A DNA stretch of 64,000 nucleotides, from positions 224,233-288,232 of the forward strand of contig NZ_RCHI01000004.1 in NCBI RefSeq assembly GCF_003664585.1, given 5' to 3'. Numbering within the stretch: the stretch's first letter is position 1; each line of letters begins with the position of its first letter. The notes under the pieces were generated by a model that ran no database searches, was not told where the DNA came from, and worked only from the letters and a program-made list of their open reading frames with translations. Of the stretch, positions 16,708-26,055 are shown piece by piece. This DNA is from Paenirhodobacter hankyongi (GTDB taxonomy: Bacteria; Pseudomonadota; Alphaproteobacteria; Rhodobacterales; Rhodobacteraceae). Both the position numbers and the translations under genes were made by a program.

Positions 16708-17321
16708 CCCGGCTCGGCTTCCTTCTCGCCCGCACCCTGCGCCGCGAGGCGCCGCTTGCCGCGCTGTCGGTGCCGCAGGCGGCGCTGCTGGCCGCGCTTG
16801 CCGGCCGTTCGGTGGCGCTTGTCGGCAATGCGCGCTCGCTCGCCGGGACGCAGCACGGCGCGGCGATCGACGGACATGACCTCGTGGTGCGGATCAACCG
16901 CGCGCCGATGCCCGCGGCGCAAAGCCACGGCACCCGCACCGACTGGCTGGCGCTCGCGACCGCGCTGCCGGCCGCCGACCGCGCCCGTCTGCATCCCGGC
17001 CGCTATCTGTGGATGAGCCACAAGCGCAAGCGGCTCGACTGGGAAACGGCGACGAGCCCGGGGTTCTACCTGCATCCGCGCGCCGACTATGCCGGGCTGA
17101 AGGCACGGCTGGACGCGCAACCGACGACCGGGGCGATGCTGATCGAGCTTTTCGCGCGCTCGGAGCTGTCGCGCCTCACCCTCTTCGGCTTCGACTTCTT
17201 CGCCTCGCTCTCGCTCTCCGGCCGGCGCACGGCCGAGCAGGTGCCGCATGACTTTTCCGCCGAGGCGCGATTTGTCGCGGATCTGATGGCGCGGGATTCG
17301 CGCATCAGCCGCGTGATTTGA
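16704..17321 (+). CDS. Glycosyltransferase family 29-like (sialyltransferase-fold) protein
   Basis: A 205-residue protein with features of the GT29 family otherwise best known from animal sialyltransferases. SVALVGNARSL at about 36-46 resembles the start of the L-motif; IDGHDLVVRINRAP then holds the conserved VxRxN; TTGAMLIEL and LTLFGFDFF resemble the S-motif region. It has no signal peptide, so it is cytoplasmic or peripheral. The start overlaps the GT4 stop by four bases. The family resemblance is clear to me but the donor (CMP-sialic acid, CMP-Kdo or another nucleotide sugar) is not, and no sialic-acid synthesis gene is in the window. Confidence 0.75.
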   Translation: MTRLGFLLARTLRREAPLAALSVPQAALLAALAGRSVALVGNARSLAGTQHGAAIDGHDLVVRINRAPMPAAQSHGTRTDWLALATALPAADRARLHPGRYLWMSHKRKRLDWETATSPGFYLHPRADYAGLKARLDAQPTTGAMLIELFARSELSRLTLFGFDFFASLSLSGRRTAEQVPHDFSAEARFVADLMARDSRISRVI

Positions 17322-17390
17322 GCGCAAATCGCTTCCCAAGCCATCGCTTTTCCGATATGGCCTGCCTGCTTTGAGCATGGAGGTCCCAAG

Positions 17391-18413
17391 ATGGGCTATA
17401 AAGTCGTCGTCGCGGGCGCCACGGGCAATGTGGGCCGCGAAATGCTGAACATTCTCGCCGAGCGCGAGTTTCCTGCTGATGAGGTTGTCGCTCTGGCTTC
17501 GCGCCGGAGCCTTGGCACTGAGGTCAGCTACGGCGACAAAACCCTGAAGACCAAAGACATCGAAGGCTTCGACTTCACGGGCTATGACATCGCGCTCTTT
17601 GCCATCGGCTCGGAGCCGACGAAGAAGTATGCGCCGATCGCCGCCTCGCAGGGCTGCGTGGTGATCGACAACTCGTCGCTCTACCGCTACGACCCGGAGA
17701 TCCCGCTGGTGGTTCCGGAAGTGAACCCGGAAGCGGTCGAGATGTACAAGAACAAGAACATCATCGCGAACCCGAACTGCTCGACCGCGCAGCTCGTCGT
17801 TGCGCTGAAGCCGCTGCATGACCGCGCCAAGATCAAGCGCGTCGTCGTCGCGACCTATCAGTCGGTCTCGGGCGCGGGCAAGGAAGGCATGGACGAGCTC
17901 TGGGATCAGACCAAGGCCGTCTACAACCCGACCTCGGACGTGCCGCCGAAGAAGTTCACCAAGGAGATCGCCTTCAACGTGATCCCGCACATCGACGTCT
18001 TCATGGAAGACGGCTCGACCAAGGAAGAGTGGAAGATGGTCGCGGAGACGAAGAAGATCGTCGATCCGAAGATCAAGCTGACCGCGACCTGCGTGCGCGT
18101 GCCGGTCTTCGTCGGCCATTCGGAAGCGGTGAACATCGAGTTCGAGGAGTTCCTCGACGAGGACGAGGCGCGCGACATCCTGCGCGAGGCGCCCGGTGTC
18201 ATGGTGATCGACAAGCGCGAGAACGGTGGCTACATCACGCCGAAGGAATGCGTGGGCGACTATGCCACCTTCATCTCGCGCATCCGCCAGGACAGCACGA
18301 TCGACAACGGCATCAACCTGTGGTGCGTGTCGGACAACCTGCGCAAGGGCGCGGCGCTGAACGCAGTGCAGATCGCCGAAACCCTCGGCAATCGTTGCCT
18401 GAAGAAGGGGTGA
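17391..18413 (+). CDS. asd: Aspartate-semialdehyde dehydrogenase
   Basis: NADPH-dependent Asd, which reduces L-aspartyl-4-phosphate to the semialdehyde, the branch-point precursor of lysine, diaminopimelate, threonine, methionine and isoleucine. 340 residues, the usual length. It has an N-terminal Rossmann motif (VAGATGNVGREML), DNSSLYRYDPEIPLVVPEVN, the catalytic cysteine in ANPNCSTAQLVVAL, and GAGKEGMDELWDQT. The start has GGAGG nearby. It stands alone; codon use follows strongly expressed genes. Downstream come two hairpins, a direct repeat and a true terminator. Confidence 0.97.
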   Translation: MGYKVVVAGATGNVGREMLNILAEREFPADEVVALASRRSLGTEVSYGDKTLKTKDIEGFDFTGYDIALFAIGSEPTKKYAPIAASQGCVVIDNSSLYRYDPEIPLVVPEVNPEAVEMYKNKNIIANPNCSTAQLVVALKPLHDRAKIKRVVVATYQSVSGAGKEGMDELWDQTKAVYNPTSDVPPKKFTKEIAFNVIPHIDVFMEDGSTKEEWKMVAETKKIVDPKIKLTATCVRVPVFVGHSEAVNIEFEEFLDEDEARDILREAPGVMVIDKRENGGYITPKECVGDYATFISRIRQDSTIDNGINLWCVSDNLRKGAALNAVQIAETLGNRCLKKG

Positions 18414-18421
18414 GCCGCGGT

Positions 18422-18465
18422 CGGGGTGCCATGCACCCCGATCAAACGCTCCGGTGGAGCGTTTG
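18422..18465. repeat. Two adjacent perfect hairpins with 3-base loops
   Basis: CGGGGTGC/GCACCCCG (18422-18440, loop CAT) is followed two bases later by CAAACGCTCC/GGAGCGTTTG (18443-18465, loop GGT). Neither has a T-tract. The tandem arrangement suggests a palindromic repeat unit or an RNA-stability element after asd. Confidence 0.7.
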
Positions 18466-18469
18466 AAGC

Positions 18470-18540
18470 GGCGAACGCCCGGAGCGCAAGCGAGGGCCGG
18501 GTGCCTTTGGCGAACGCCCGGAGCGCAAGCGCAGGGCCGG
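18470..18540. repeat. Direct repeat pair of about 31 bases
   Basis: A unit starting GGCGAACGCCCGGAGCGCAA at 18470 recurs at 18509 with one extra base near its end (GCGAGGGCCGG against GCGCAGGGCCGG). The copies are eight bases apart and lie directly after the hairpin pair, in the 236-base gap between asd and the DUF4139 gene. Confidence 0.8.
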
Positions 18541-18570
18541 TCCTTCCTCTCCATCCTCTGACCTGAACGT

Positions 18571-18604
18571 GAGGGCGCCGTGACACGGCGCCCTCTTGCT
18601 TTTG
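18571..18604 (+). terminator. Rho-independent terminator downstream of asd
   Basis: A 10-bp stem, GAGGGCGCCG at 18571-18580 with CGGCGCCCTC at 18586-18595, is followed by TTGCTTTT. Confidence 0.85.
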
Positions 18605-18649
18605 CACTGCCCCCCGGCGACCCTGCGCGGGAAAGTCGGAGGAGTTTCC

Positions 18650-20233
18650 ATGCGTTCCCTTTTCATCGCGCTTCTTGCATCCACCGCCCCCGCGGCGCTC
18701 TTCGCGGCCCCGGTCGCACTGCCCGCCACCGTCACCGCCGTCACCCTTTTCCCCGAGGGGGCGCAGGTCACCCGCACCGTCGCGGTGCCCGCGGGCGGCG
18801 AGATCCTGGTGCCGAACCTGCCCGACGGCACCGATCCGGCCGGGCTGCGCGTCACCGGAACGGGGCTTGCGATCGGCGCCGTCACGCTGATCGACGAGCG
18901 CCAGCCCGCGGCCGAGGATGTCGTCTCGCCCGCCCTCGCCGCGGCGCGGGCGAAGGTCGCCGACCTGACCGAGGCGCTGGCGGCAAAGCAGGACGGCATT
19001 GCCCAGATCCGCGCCAAGGCAGAGGCGGCGCGGGCGAAGGTCGAGTTCCTCAAGGGGCTCGACACCGCGAACACCGCGCCCGCCGATATCGCCAAGCTTG
19101 CCCAGACCGTGGCCGAGGGCGTGCTGGCCGCGAATGGCGAGGCGATCGCCGCCGAGGCCGAGGTTCGCCGCGCCGAAGTGGCGCTGCAACCGGACCGTGA
19201 CGCGCTCGAGACCGCGCAAAAGGCGCTTGCGGCGCTCGAGCACCCCGAGAAGGGCAGCGATTCCCTGCTGGTCACCGCCACGGGGGCGGGCACGCTGACG
19301 ATCACCACCTTCGTGCAGGGGGCCGGCTGGACGCCGAGCTATGACCTGCGCCTGGACGGCACGGCGGGCCGGCTTGCCATCGACCGCTTCGTCTCGGTCC
19401 GGCAGGCGACGGGCGAGGACTGGACCGGGGTCGATCTGACGCTGTCGACCGCGCGCCCCTCGGACCGCACCGATCCGTCCGAGCTCTGGCCGCAGCTTCT
19501 GCGCATCGGGCCGGAACAGCCGGTGGGGGGGATGGCCAAGTCCGCGATGCGCGAGGCCGACAGCTTCGCGATGCCGGTGGCCGAGGCCGCGCCGATGCCG
19601 ATGACGCTTGCGATGCAGGGCGAGACGGTGACCTATCGCTATGCGACGCCCGTCGACATCCGCGACGGGGTCGAGAACCTGCGCCTTGGCCTCGATACGC
19701 TCGAACGCCCGGCGAAGGTGCTGGCCGAGGCGGTGCCGGCACGCGACGACACCGCCTATCGCGTGGCCGAGGGCACCAACACCGGGGTCGAGGCGCTGCT
19801 GCCGGGCCCGGCGACGCTCTTCGTCGACGGCGCGGTCGTGGGCACCGCCGAGATGCCCGCGGTGGCGGCCGGCGCGCCGTTCCGCTTCGGCTTCGGGGCG
19901 ATCGACGGGCTGCGGCTGAAGCGCCTTGTCCCCGAGGCGAACGAGGGCGACCGCGGTCTGATCTCGAAATCGAACGAGCGGCGCGAGGTGGCGCAGATCT
20001 CGGTCGAGAACCTGAGCGGCCGCGACTGGCCGGTGCGGCTGATCGATCAGGTGCCCTATTCCGAGCAGGAGGACCTGAAGATCGACTGGACCGCCACGCC
20101 GGCCCCCACGGCGACCGACTGGACCGACAAGCGCGGCCTGCTCGCCTGGGAGTTCGACCTTGCCGCCGGCAAGACCCAGGCGGTGAAACTGGAAACCACG
20201 ATCCGCTGGCCGGCCGATCAGGTTCTGCAATGA
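18650..20233 (+). CDS. Exported MuiA-family protein (DUF4139)
   Basis: A 527-residue protein with a signal peptide (about 1-20, ending LFAAPVAL), an N-terminal DUF4140-like domain (ATVTAVTLFPEGAQVTRTVAV), a central helical/coiled-coil region (about 85-195, rich in Ala, Glu, Lys and Arg) and a C-terminal DUF4139 beta-domain (GWTPSYDLRLDGTAGRLAIDR, then VKLETTIRWP at the end). The layout matches the mucoidy-inhibitor MuiA family. The family name comes from a plasmid gene that lowers colanic-acid mucoidy; the biochemical role is unknown. GGAGG precedes the ATG. It is isolated by terminators on both sides. Confidence 0.85.
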   Translation: MRSLFIALLASTAPAALFAAPVALPATVTAVTLFPEGAQVTRTVAVPAGGEILVPNLPDGTDPAGLRVTGTGLAIGAVTLIDERQPAAEDVVSPALAAARAKVADLTEALAAKQDGIAQIRAKAEAARAKVEFLKGLDTANTAPADIAKLAQTVAEGVLAANGEAIAAEAEVRRAEVALQPDRDALETAQKALAALEHPEKGSDSLLVTATGAGTLTITTFVQGAGWTPSYDLRLDGTAGRLAIDRFVSVRQATGEDWTGVDLTLSTARPSDRTDPSELWPQLLRIGPEQPVGGMAKSAMREADSFAMPVAEAAPMPMTLAMQGETVTYRYATPVDIRDGVENLRLGLDTLERPAKVLAEAVPARDDTAYRVAEGTNTGVEALLPGPATLFVDGAVVGTAEMPAVAAGAPFRFGFGAIDGLRLKRLVPEANEGDRGLISKSNERREVAQISVENLSGRDWPVRLIDQVPYSEQEDLKIDWTATPAPTATDWTDKRGLLAWEFDLAAGKTQAVKLETTIRWPADQVLQ

Positions 20234-20239
20234 CATGAA

Positions 20240-20265
20240 AAGGGGCAGCCCTGCGGCTGCCCCTT
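20240..20265. terminator. Hairpin between MuiA-like gene and carbonic anhydrase
   Basis: An 11-bp stem, AAGGGGCAGCC with GGCTGCCCCTT and loop CTGC, lies between the convergent genes. The T-tract is weak on the plus side (TCCTGTT). Confidence 0.6.
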
Positions 20266-20304
20266 CCTGTTCCGTCCCGGTGCCGGCCCTTGCGGGCGGC
20301 GCCG

Positions 20305-20955
20305 TCAGATCTGTTCGAAGGCCCCGGTCTCGGGGTTGAACTGCTCGAGCCCGCCCGAGCCGATCTCGTGCCACAGCCCGTGCAGCGTCATGTTGCCCGC
20401 CTCGATCGCGGCGCGCACGAAGGGGAAGGTCATCAGGTTCTCAAGGCTGGTGATCACCCCCTGCTTCTCGAGTGCCTCGATCTGCGTTTCCTCGGGCAGC
20501 TCCTTCACCTCTTCATAGGCGGGGCGCAGCAGGTTCAGCCAGGTGCCGACGAAGGAGGTCTTTTCCTCCAGCTCGGGCGCGTGGCCGGTGCACATCGCAT
20601 GGCAGCCGTGTACGCCGCCGCATTGCGAATGGCCCAGCACGATCAGATGCGCGACCTTGAGCGAGGTCACCGCATATTCGACCGCGGCCGAGGTGCCGTG
20701 GTGATCGCCATCCGGGTTGTAGGGCGGCACCAGGTTCGCGATGTTGCGGTGGCTGAAGAACTCGCCCGAGTCGGCGCCGAAGATCGAGGTCACGTGGACC
20801 CGCGAGTCGCAGCAGGCGATGATCATCGCTCGCGGGCGCTGGCCTTCATCGGCGAGGCGGCGATACCAGGAGCGGTTTTCCGTGTAGGTGGTCGCTTTCC
20901 AGCCATGATAGCGGCTGACCAGATACGAAGGCAGAGGCCGAACGTGTTCCTTCAT
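20305..20955 (-). CDS. can: Beta-class carbonic anhydrase
   Basis: Reversible hydration of CO2 to bicarbonate in the cytoplasm; about 216 residues. Zinc and active-site residues are visible as C48, D50 and R52 in ACCDSRV, and H109 and C112 in LGHSQCGGV. The GADSGEFFSHRNIANLVPPY stretch is typical of the plant-like and bacterial beta class. I chose the ATG at 20955, which has GGGGA in front; an in-frame ATG four codons upstream (20967) has no ribosome-binding site. Single gene. Confidence 0.95.
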   Translation of the reverse strand: MKEHVRPLPSYLVSRYHGWKATTYTENRSWYRRLADEGQRPRAMIIACCDSRVHVTSIFGADSGEFFSHRNIANLVPPYNPDGDHHGTSAAVEYAVTSLKVAHLIVLGHSQCGGVHGCHAMCTGHAPELEEKTSFVGTWLNLLRPAYEEVKELPEETQIEALEKQGVITSLENLMTFPFVRAAIEAGNMTLHGLWHEIGSGGLEQFNPETGAFEQI

Positions 20956-21129
20956 CGTGATCCCCATTGATTGCAGGCACTAGATAGGCCGAGCCGCGTG
21001 CAAGTGCGAGGAAATTTTCGCGACCGTCATTCTTTGGCCAAGGTCTCAACGTTTTCTTGAGGCATCCGTGCCAGTCTGGTGGCCAGGGAGGCAGCGCGCG
21101 ACGCGAGGCGGCGCAATGTGGGAAGGAGG

Positions 21130-21516
21130 ATGGCTGTGGGAACCGTGTCCAGTATCCGGATCGAGGAGGGCGTGCGTGTCGATCCCGACCGCGTGCTGAG
21201 GCTGGCGGCTCGGCTCGGCCGGATCGACGCCGCGCATCTGATCTCGGCCACACGGCAGGATCTGATCGAGCAATTCGCCCGCATCGAGCTGGCGGTCGGG
21301 CAGGGTGATGCCGGGCAGGCGGCCTGGACCGCGGTCGAGGTCGAGCGGCTGGCCGATCAGGTCGGGATGATCGGGCTCGCGCGCGTGGCGCGCGATCTGC
21401 AGGACTGCTGCGCCCGCGACGACCGTCCGGCGCTCGAGGCCGTGACCGCGCGGCTGATCCGCATCGGCGAGCGTTCGCTTTCGGCGATGGGTGTGCTGGC
21501 CGGACGCCGCGGCTGA
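21130..21516 (+). CDS. Small HPt-like protein lacking the phospho-histidine
   Basis: A 128-residue, mostly helical protein that I do not recognise at family level. The segment VERLADQVGMIGLARVARDLQDCC (about 77-100) follows the pattern of HPt phosphotransfer domains (AHxLKGxAxxxGxxxLxxxxxxLE), but Glu-Arg stands where the phospho-accepting histidine would be. The start at 21130 has GGAAGGAGG. It could be a pseudo-HPt adaptor, a swarming- or phosphorelay-related helper, or an unrelated helical bundle. Neighbours (carbonic anhydrase, aminopeptidase) give no clue. Confidence 0.6.
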   Translation: MAVGTVSSIRIEEGVRVDPDRVLRLAARLGRIDAAHLISATRQDLIEQFARIELAVGQGDAGQAAWTAVEVERLADQVGMIGLARVARDLQDCCARDDRPALEAVTARLIRIGERSLSAMGVLAGRRG

Positions 21517-21617
21517 GCCTCGCCCGATCGTGATGCAGGGCCGGGGGTTGCGGCTGCCGGTCGGGGCGCTACCCTTGCGGCGCGGGGCGGCGGCGCTCCG
21601 CCTGTCCGGAGACCGAG

Positions 21618-23014
<1,397 letters not shown>

Positions 23015-23018
<4 letters not shown>

Positions 23019-23845
23019 GTGACCGGCGCCTCACCCCGTTCTCGGGCCGCATCGCGCTTGAAACCCTGCGCGGGCAGGTGGCGGCCGAGGCCTTCACCGA
23101 GGGCGAGCCCGCCCGCGTTATCCTGCCGGTGGTCGATCTGAGCCCCGCGCCCGGCGCGCTGCGCGACCGTCAGCTGATCTTCGGCGCCGCGGTCACGGTG
23201 ATCGAGCGGCGCGGGGCGGCGGCCTTCGTGCAGGCCGCGGCGGACGGCTATTGCGGCTGGGTTCCCGCGGTGGCGTTCGGCGCGCCCGCGCGGCCGACCC
23301 ATGTCGTCAGCGCCGCCGCGACCCATGTCTATCGCGAAGCCTCGATCAAGCGCGGCGAGGTGATGTCGCTCAGCCTTGGCGCGCGGCTTGCGGTGCTCGA
23401 CGAAGACGCGAAATTCCTGCGCATCGCCGAGGGATACGTGCCGCGTCCGCATCTGCGCCCGCTCGACCCGCCCGAGACCGACCCGGTCGCGGTGGCCGAG
23501 CGGCTGCTGGGCACGCCCTATCTGTGGGGCGGCAATTCGCGCGAGGGGATCGACTGTTCGGGCCTCGTGCAGGTCGCGCTTGCCCTGTGTGGGCGCGTCT
23601 GTCCGGCGGATTCCGACCAGCAGAGCCGCGCCTTCGGCGATTTCCTGCCCGCGGGCACGGTACCGCAGCGGGGTGACCTGTTCTTCTGGAAGGGGCATGT
23701 CGCCATGGCCTGCGACGGCGAGCGGCTGATCCACGCGAACGGCCACACGATGAGCGTGGCGCATGAGGGCATTGCCGCCTGTCTGGCGCGGATCGAGGCG
23801 GCGGGCGACGGGCCCTTCCTCGGGCTGAAGCGGCCCGGCGCCTAG
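23015..23845 (+). CDS. NlpC/P60 peptidoglycan endopeptidase with SH3-like domains
   Basis: About 276 residues. The N-terminal half contains SH3-like repeats (ILPVVDLSPAPGALRDRQLIFG; YCGWVPAVAF; THVYREASIKRGEVMSLSLGARL). The C-terminal NlpC/P60 domain has the catalytic cysteine in GIDCSGLVQVAL, the histidine in FFWKGHVAM and a third polar residue in LIHANGHT. The domain order matches the gamma-D-glutamyl-diaminopimelate endopeptidases that recycle murein peptides. No signal peptide is visible, which fits cytoplasmic muropeptide recycling beside the aminopeptidase. The start is GTG at 23015, overlapping the upstream stop. The gene ends overlapping the stop of the opposite-strand DUF2794 gene. 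Confidence 0.9.
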
Positions 23846-24189
23846 TCGACCGGGCGGATCAGCTTGCGTTCAAGCACGCGCAGCACGGTCGCCAGATCCT
23901 GCCCGCGCTTGAGCACCTGCCCGTCCATGCCGATCACCGCATACATGCCCTGCCGGTTGCGCAGGGCGGGGCGCTTCTCGATGCGGAAGAGCGGATTCTC
24001 GGCCGCGCGGCGGAAGACCGCGAAGATCGCGACGTCGCGCAGGAAGCTCATGCCATAGTCGCGCCATTCGCCGGCCGCGACCATCCGGCCGTAAAGGGTG
24101 AGAATCGCGCCAAGCTCCTGCCGATCGAAGGCGATCTGCCGCGGGGCAGAGGGCTGGGCGGGAAAGGGGGTGGGCGACTGGACCGTCAT
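23842..24189 (-). CDS. DUF2794 family protein
   Basis: A 115-residue protein with the alphaproteobacterial DUF2794 core: AFDRQELGAILTLYGRMVAAGEWRDYGMSFL, then FAVFRRAAENPLFRIEKRPALRN and YAVIGMDGQVLKRGQDLATVLRVLE. It is charged, has no membrane segment, and its function is unknown. The start at 24189 (MTVQSP) is preferred to the frame extension further upstream. It ends tail-to-tail with the NlpC/P60 gene, the stop codons overlapping by two bases. Confidence 0.85.
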   Translation of the reverse strand: MTVQSPTPFPAQPSAPRQIAFDRQELGAILTLYGRMVAAGEWRDYGMSFLRDVAIFAVFRRAAENPLFRIEKRPALRNRQGMYAVIGMDGQVLKRGQDLATVLRVLERKLIRPVD

Positions 24190-24292
24190 GACAAAAGGGT
24201 GACACCGCGGCGGCGGCAAATCAAGCCCGCGCGGCGGTGCGGGCGCCATGAAATCGCCGTGAAATGGCCCGCAAAAGACCCGCTTTGCCGCC

Positions 24293-24440
24293 GCATTCCG
24301 CCGCGATCGCGGTGGAGGATCAGCGCAGCGGAAAACGCTGCCTCCCGGGGATGCGGTCGAAAGCCCCCACCCAGTTCGCGCCCCCGGGAGGCTTTCCGCG
24401 CCACGGAATGCAAAAACCCCGCCCGAAAGGGCGGGGTTTT
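24293..24440 (+). ncRNA. Candidate structured RNA in the DUF2794-I78 gap
   Basis: A nested, rod-like inverted structure. GCATTCCG (24293-24300) pairs with CGGAATGC (24404-24411). Inside it, GCCTCCCGGGG near 24340 pairs with CCCCGGGAGGC near 24382, extended by CGGAAA with TTTCCG. A strong terminator hairpin (24413-24440) follows at once. This could be a small RNA ending at that terminator, or a palindromic mobile element. The strand is a guess from the terminator; no promoter was identified. Confidence 0.35.
24412..24440. terminator. Strong bidirectional terminator
   Basis: A 12-bp stem, AAAACCCCGCCC at 24413-24424 with GGGCGGGGTTTT at 24429-24440 and a GAAA loop. T-runs occur on both strands. 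It is 25 bases downstream of the I78 lipoprotein gene. Confidence 0.88.
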
Positions 24441-24464
24441 GTCGTCAGGACGCTGCGCCGGGGC

Positions 24465-24800
24465 TCAGCCGCAATCGATGTTGAAGATCTTGCCGGTCTG
24501 GTCGAGACGGAACACGATGCGCTGCGGGTTGTATTCCTGCGGCTCGAGCCCGCGCCATTCGACGACATTGATCGGACGCGAGATGCCGAGCGTCGGGATC
24601 ACCGAGCCGGGCTGGCCAAGCGCCGAGACGTAATCGGCGGCGTGGCAGGTGTCGGGCTCGCGCTGCTCGAGCGCGCCCTCGGTGACCTTCGGCGTCAGGT
24701 GCGGCGTCGGCATCGGCTCGGCCGGCTCCTCCCGGGTCGTGGTCTGGCAGGCGGCGAGGAGCACCGCGCAGGTGGCTATGACGGAAATTCGGAACAACAT
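24465..24800 (-). CDS. I78-family peptidase inhibitor lipoprotein
   Basis: A 111-residue predicted lipoprotein. The signal peptide ends in lipobox LLAACQ (Cys at about 18). A proline-rich linker follows, then the I78 inhibitor core DTCHAADYVSALGQPGSVIP and the C-terminal RIVFRLDQTGKIFNIDCG. Members of the family inhibit serine proteases such as elastase and subtilisin. The two cysteines (CHAAD and the penultimate residue) can form a disulfide. It is divergent from the formaldehyde dehydrogenase gene. An endogenous target such as the trypsin-like protease at 9.9 kb is possible but only a guess. Confidence 0.85.
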   Translation of the reverse strand: MLFRISVIATCAVLLAACQTTTREEPAEPMPTPHLTPKVTEGALEQREPDTCHAADYVSALGQPGSVIPTLGISRPINVVEWRGLEPQEYNPQRIVFRLDQTGKIFNIDCG

Positions 24801-24871
24801 GTCGCACCCATTGCTTGCGTTGACGGGCAGATTGGCTCAGTTTGCCCTCTCTATACAGCGAGGAAACGCCG

Positions 24872-26002
24872 ATGAGAACCCGTGCCGCAGTGGCTGTTGC
24901 CCCCGGAAAACCGCTTGAAATCATGGAAGTGAACCTGGAAGGCCCGAAGAAGGGCGAGGTTCTGGTCGAAATCAAGGCAACGGGCATCTGCCACACCGAC
25001 GAATTCACGTTGTCGGGAGCGGATCCCGAGGGAATCTTCCCGGCGATTCTCGGCCATGAGGGCGCGGGTGTGGTGCTCGAGGTCGGCGAGGGCGTGACGA
25101 CGCTGAAGCCGGGCGATCACGTGATTCCGCTCTACACCCCGGAATGCCGCGAATGCCCGTCCTGCCTCAGCCGCAAGACGAACCTGTGCACCGCGATCCG
25201 CTCGACCCAGGGGCAGGGGCTGCTGCCCGACGGCACCACGCGCTTCTCGATGCTCGATGGCACGCCGATCCATCACTACATGGGCTGCTCGACCTTCGCC
25301 AACCACACCGTGGTGCCCGAGATCGCGCTCGCCAAGATCCGCGACGACGCGCCCTTCGACAAGGTGTGCTATGTCGGCTGCGGCGTCACCACCGGCATCG
25401 GCGCGGTGCTGAACACCGCGAAGGTCGAGATCGGTGCGAAGGCGGTGGTCTTCGGTCTGGGCGGCATCGGCCTGAACGTCATCCAGGGCCTGAAGATGGC
25501 CGGCGCCGACATGATCATCGGCGTCGATCTGAACGACGACAAGGAAGAGTGGGGCCGTCGCTTCGGGATGACGCATTTCGTCAATCCGAAGAAGATCGAG
25601 GGCGGCATCGTGCAGCATATCGTCAACCTGACGAAGACCCCCTTCGACCAGATCGGCGGCGCCGATTACAGCTTCGACTGCACCGGCAATGTGCAGGTGA
25701 TGCGCGATGCGCTCGAATGCACGCATCGCGGCTGGGGCGTGTCGGTGGTGATCGGCGTGGCGCCGGCGGGGGCCGAGATCCAGACCCGGCCGTTCCAGCT
25801 GGTGACCGGGCGTGTCTGGAAGGGCACCGCCTTTGGCGGCGCGCGCGGGCGCACCGATGTGCCGGGCATCGTCGACTGGTACATGAACGGCAAGATCGAG
25901 ATCGACTCGATGATCACCCACACCCTGCCGCTCGAACGCATCAACGAGGCCTTCGATCTGATGCACAAGGGCGAGTCGATCCGTTCGGTGGTGATCTACT
26001 GA
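24872..26002 (+). CDS. adhI: S-(hydroxymethyl)glutathione dehydrogenase (class III ADH)
   Basis: Zinc- and NAD-dependent oxidation of the glutathione-formaldehyde adduct to S-formylglutathione, a cytoplasmic detoxification step; 376 residues, the usual length. Catalytic zinc ligands are the Cys in [17 protein letters not shown], the His-Glu in LGHEGAGVV and the Cys in CGVTTGIGA. Structural zinc cysteines appear in [15 protein letters not shown]. The NAD site is [11 protein letters not shown]. Class III hallmarks include [15 protein letters not shown] near the C-terminus. The ATG at 24872 has CGAGGAAA upstream. No S-formylglutathione hydrolase gene is adjacent. Confidence 0.95.
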   Translation: MRTRAAVAVAPGKPLEIMEVNLEGPKKGEVLVEIKATGICHTDEFTLSGADPEGIFPAILGHEGAGVVLEVGEGVTTLKPGDHVIPLYTPECRECPSCLSRKTNLCTAIRSTQGQGLLPDGTTRFSMLDGTPIHHYMGCSTFANHTVVPEIALAKIRDDAPFDKVCYVGCGVTTGIGAVLNTAKVEIGAKAVVFGLGGIGLNVIQGLKMAGADMIIGVDLNDDKEEWGRRFGMTHFVNPKKIEGGIVQHIVNLTKTPFDQIGGADYSFDCTGNVQVMRDALECTHRGWGVSVVIGVAPAGAEIQTRPFQLVTGRVWKGTAFGGARGRTDVPGIVDWYMNGKIEIDSMITHTLPLERINEAFDLMHKGESIRSVVIY

Positions 26003-26006
26003 GGCC

Positions 26007-26029
26007 GGCCGGGGGCCTTGCCCCCGGCC
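26007..26029. terminator. Hairpin between adhI and thiQ
   Basis: A 10-bp stem, GGCCGGGGGC with GCCCCCGGCC and loop CTT. No T-run follows on the plus strand; it may terminate both convergent genes weakly or be part of a repeat. Confidence 0.45.
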
Positions 26030-26055
26030 CCCCAGAGCCTTTCCGCCAGGAAAGA

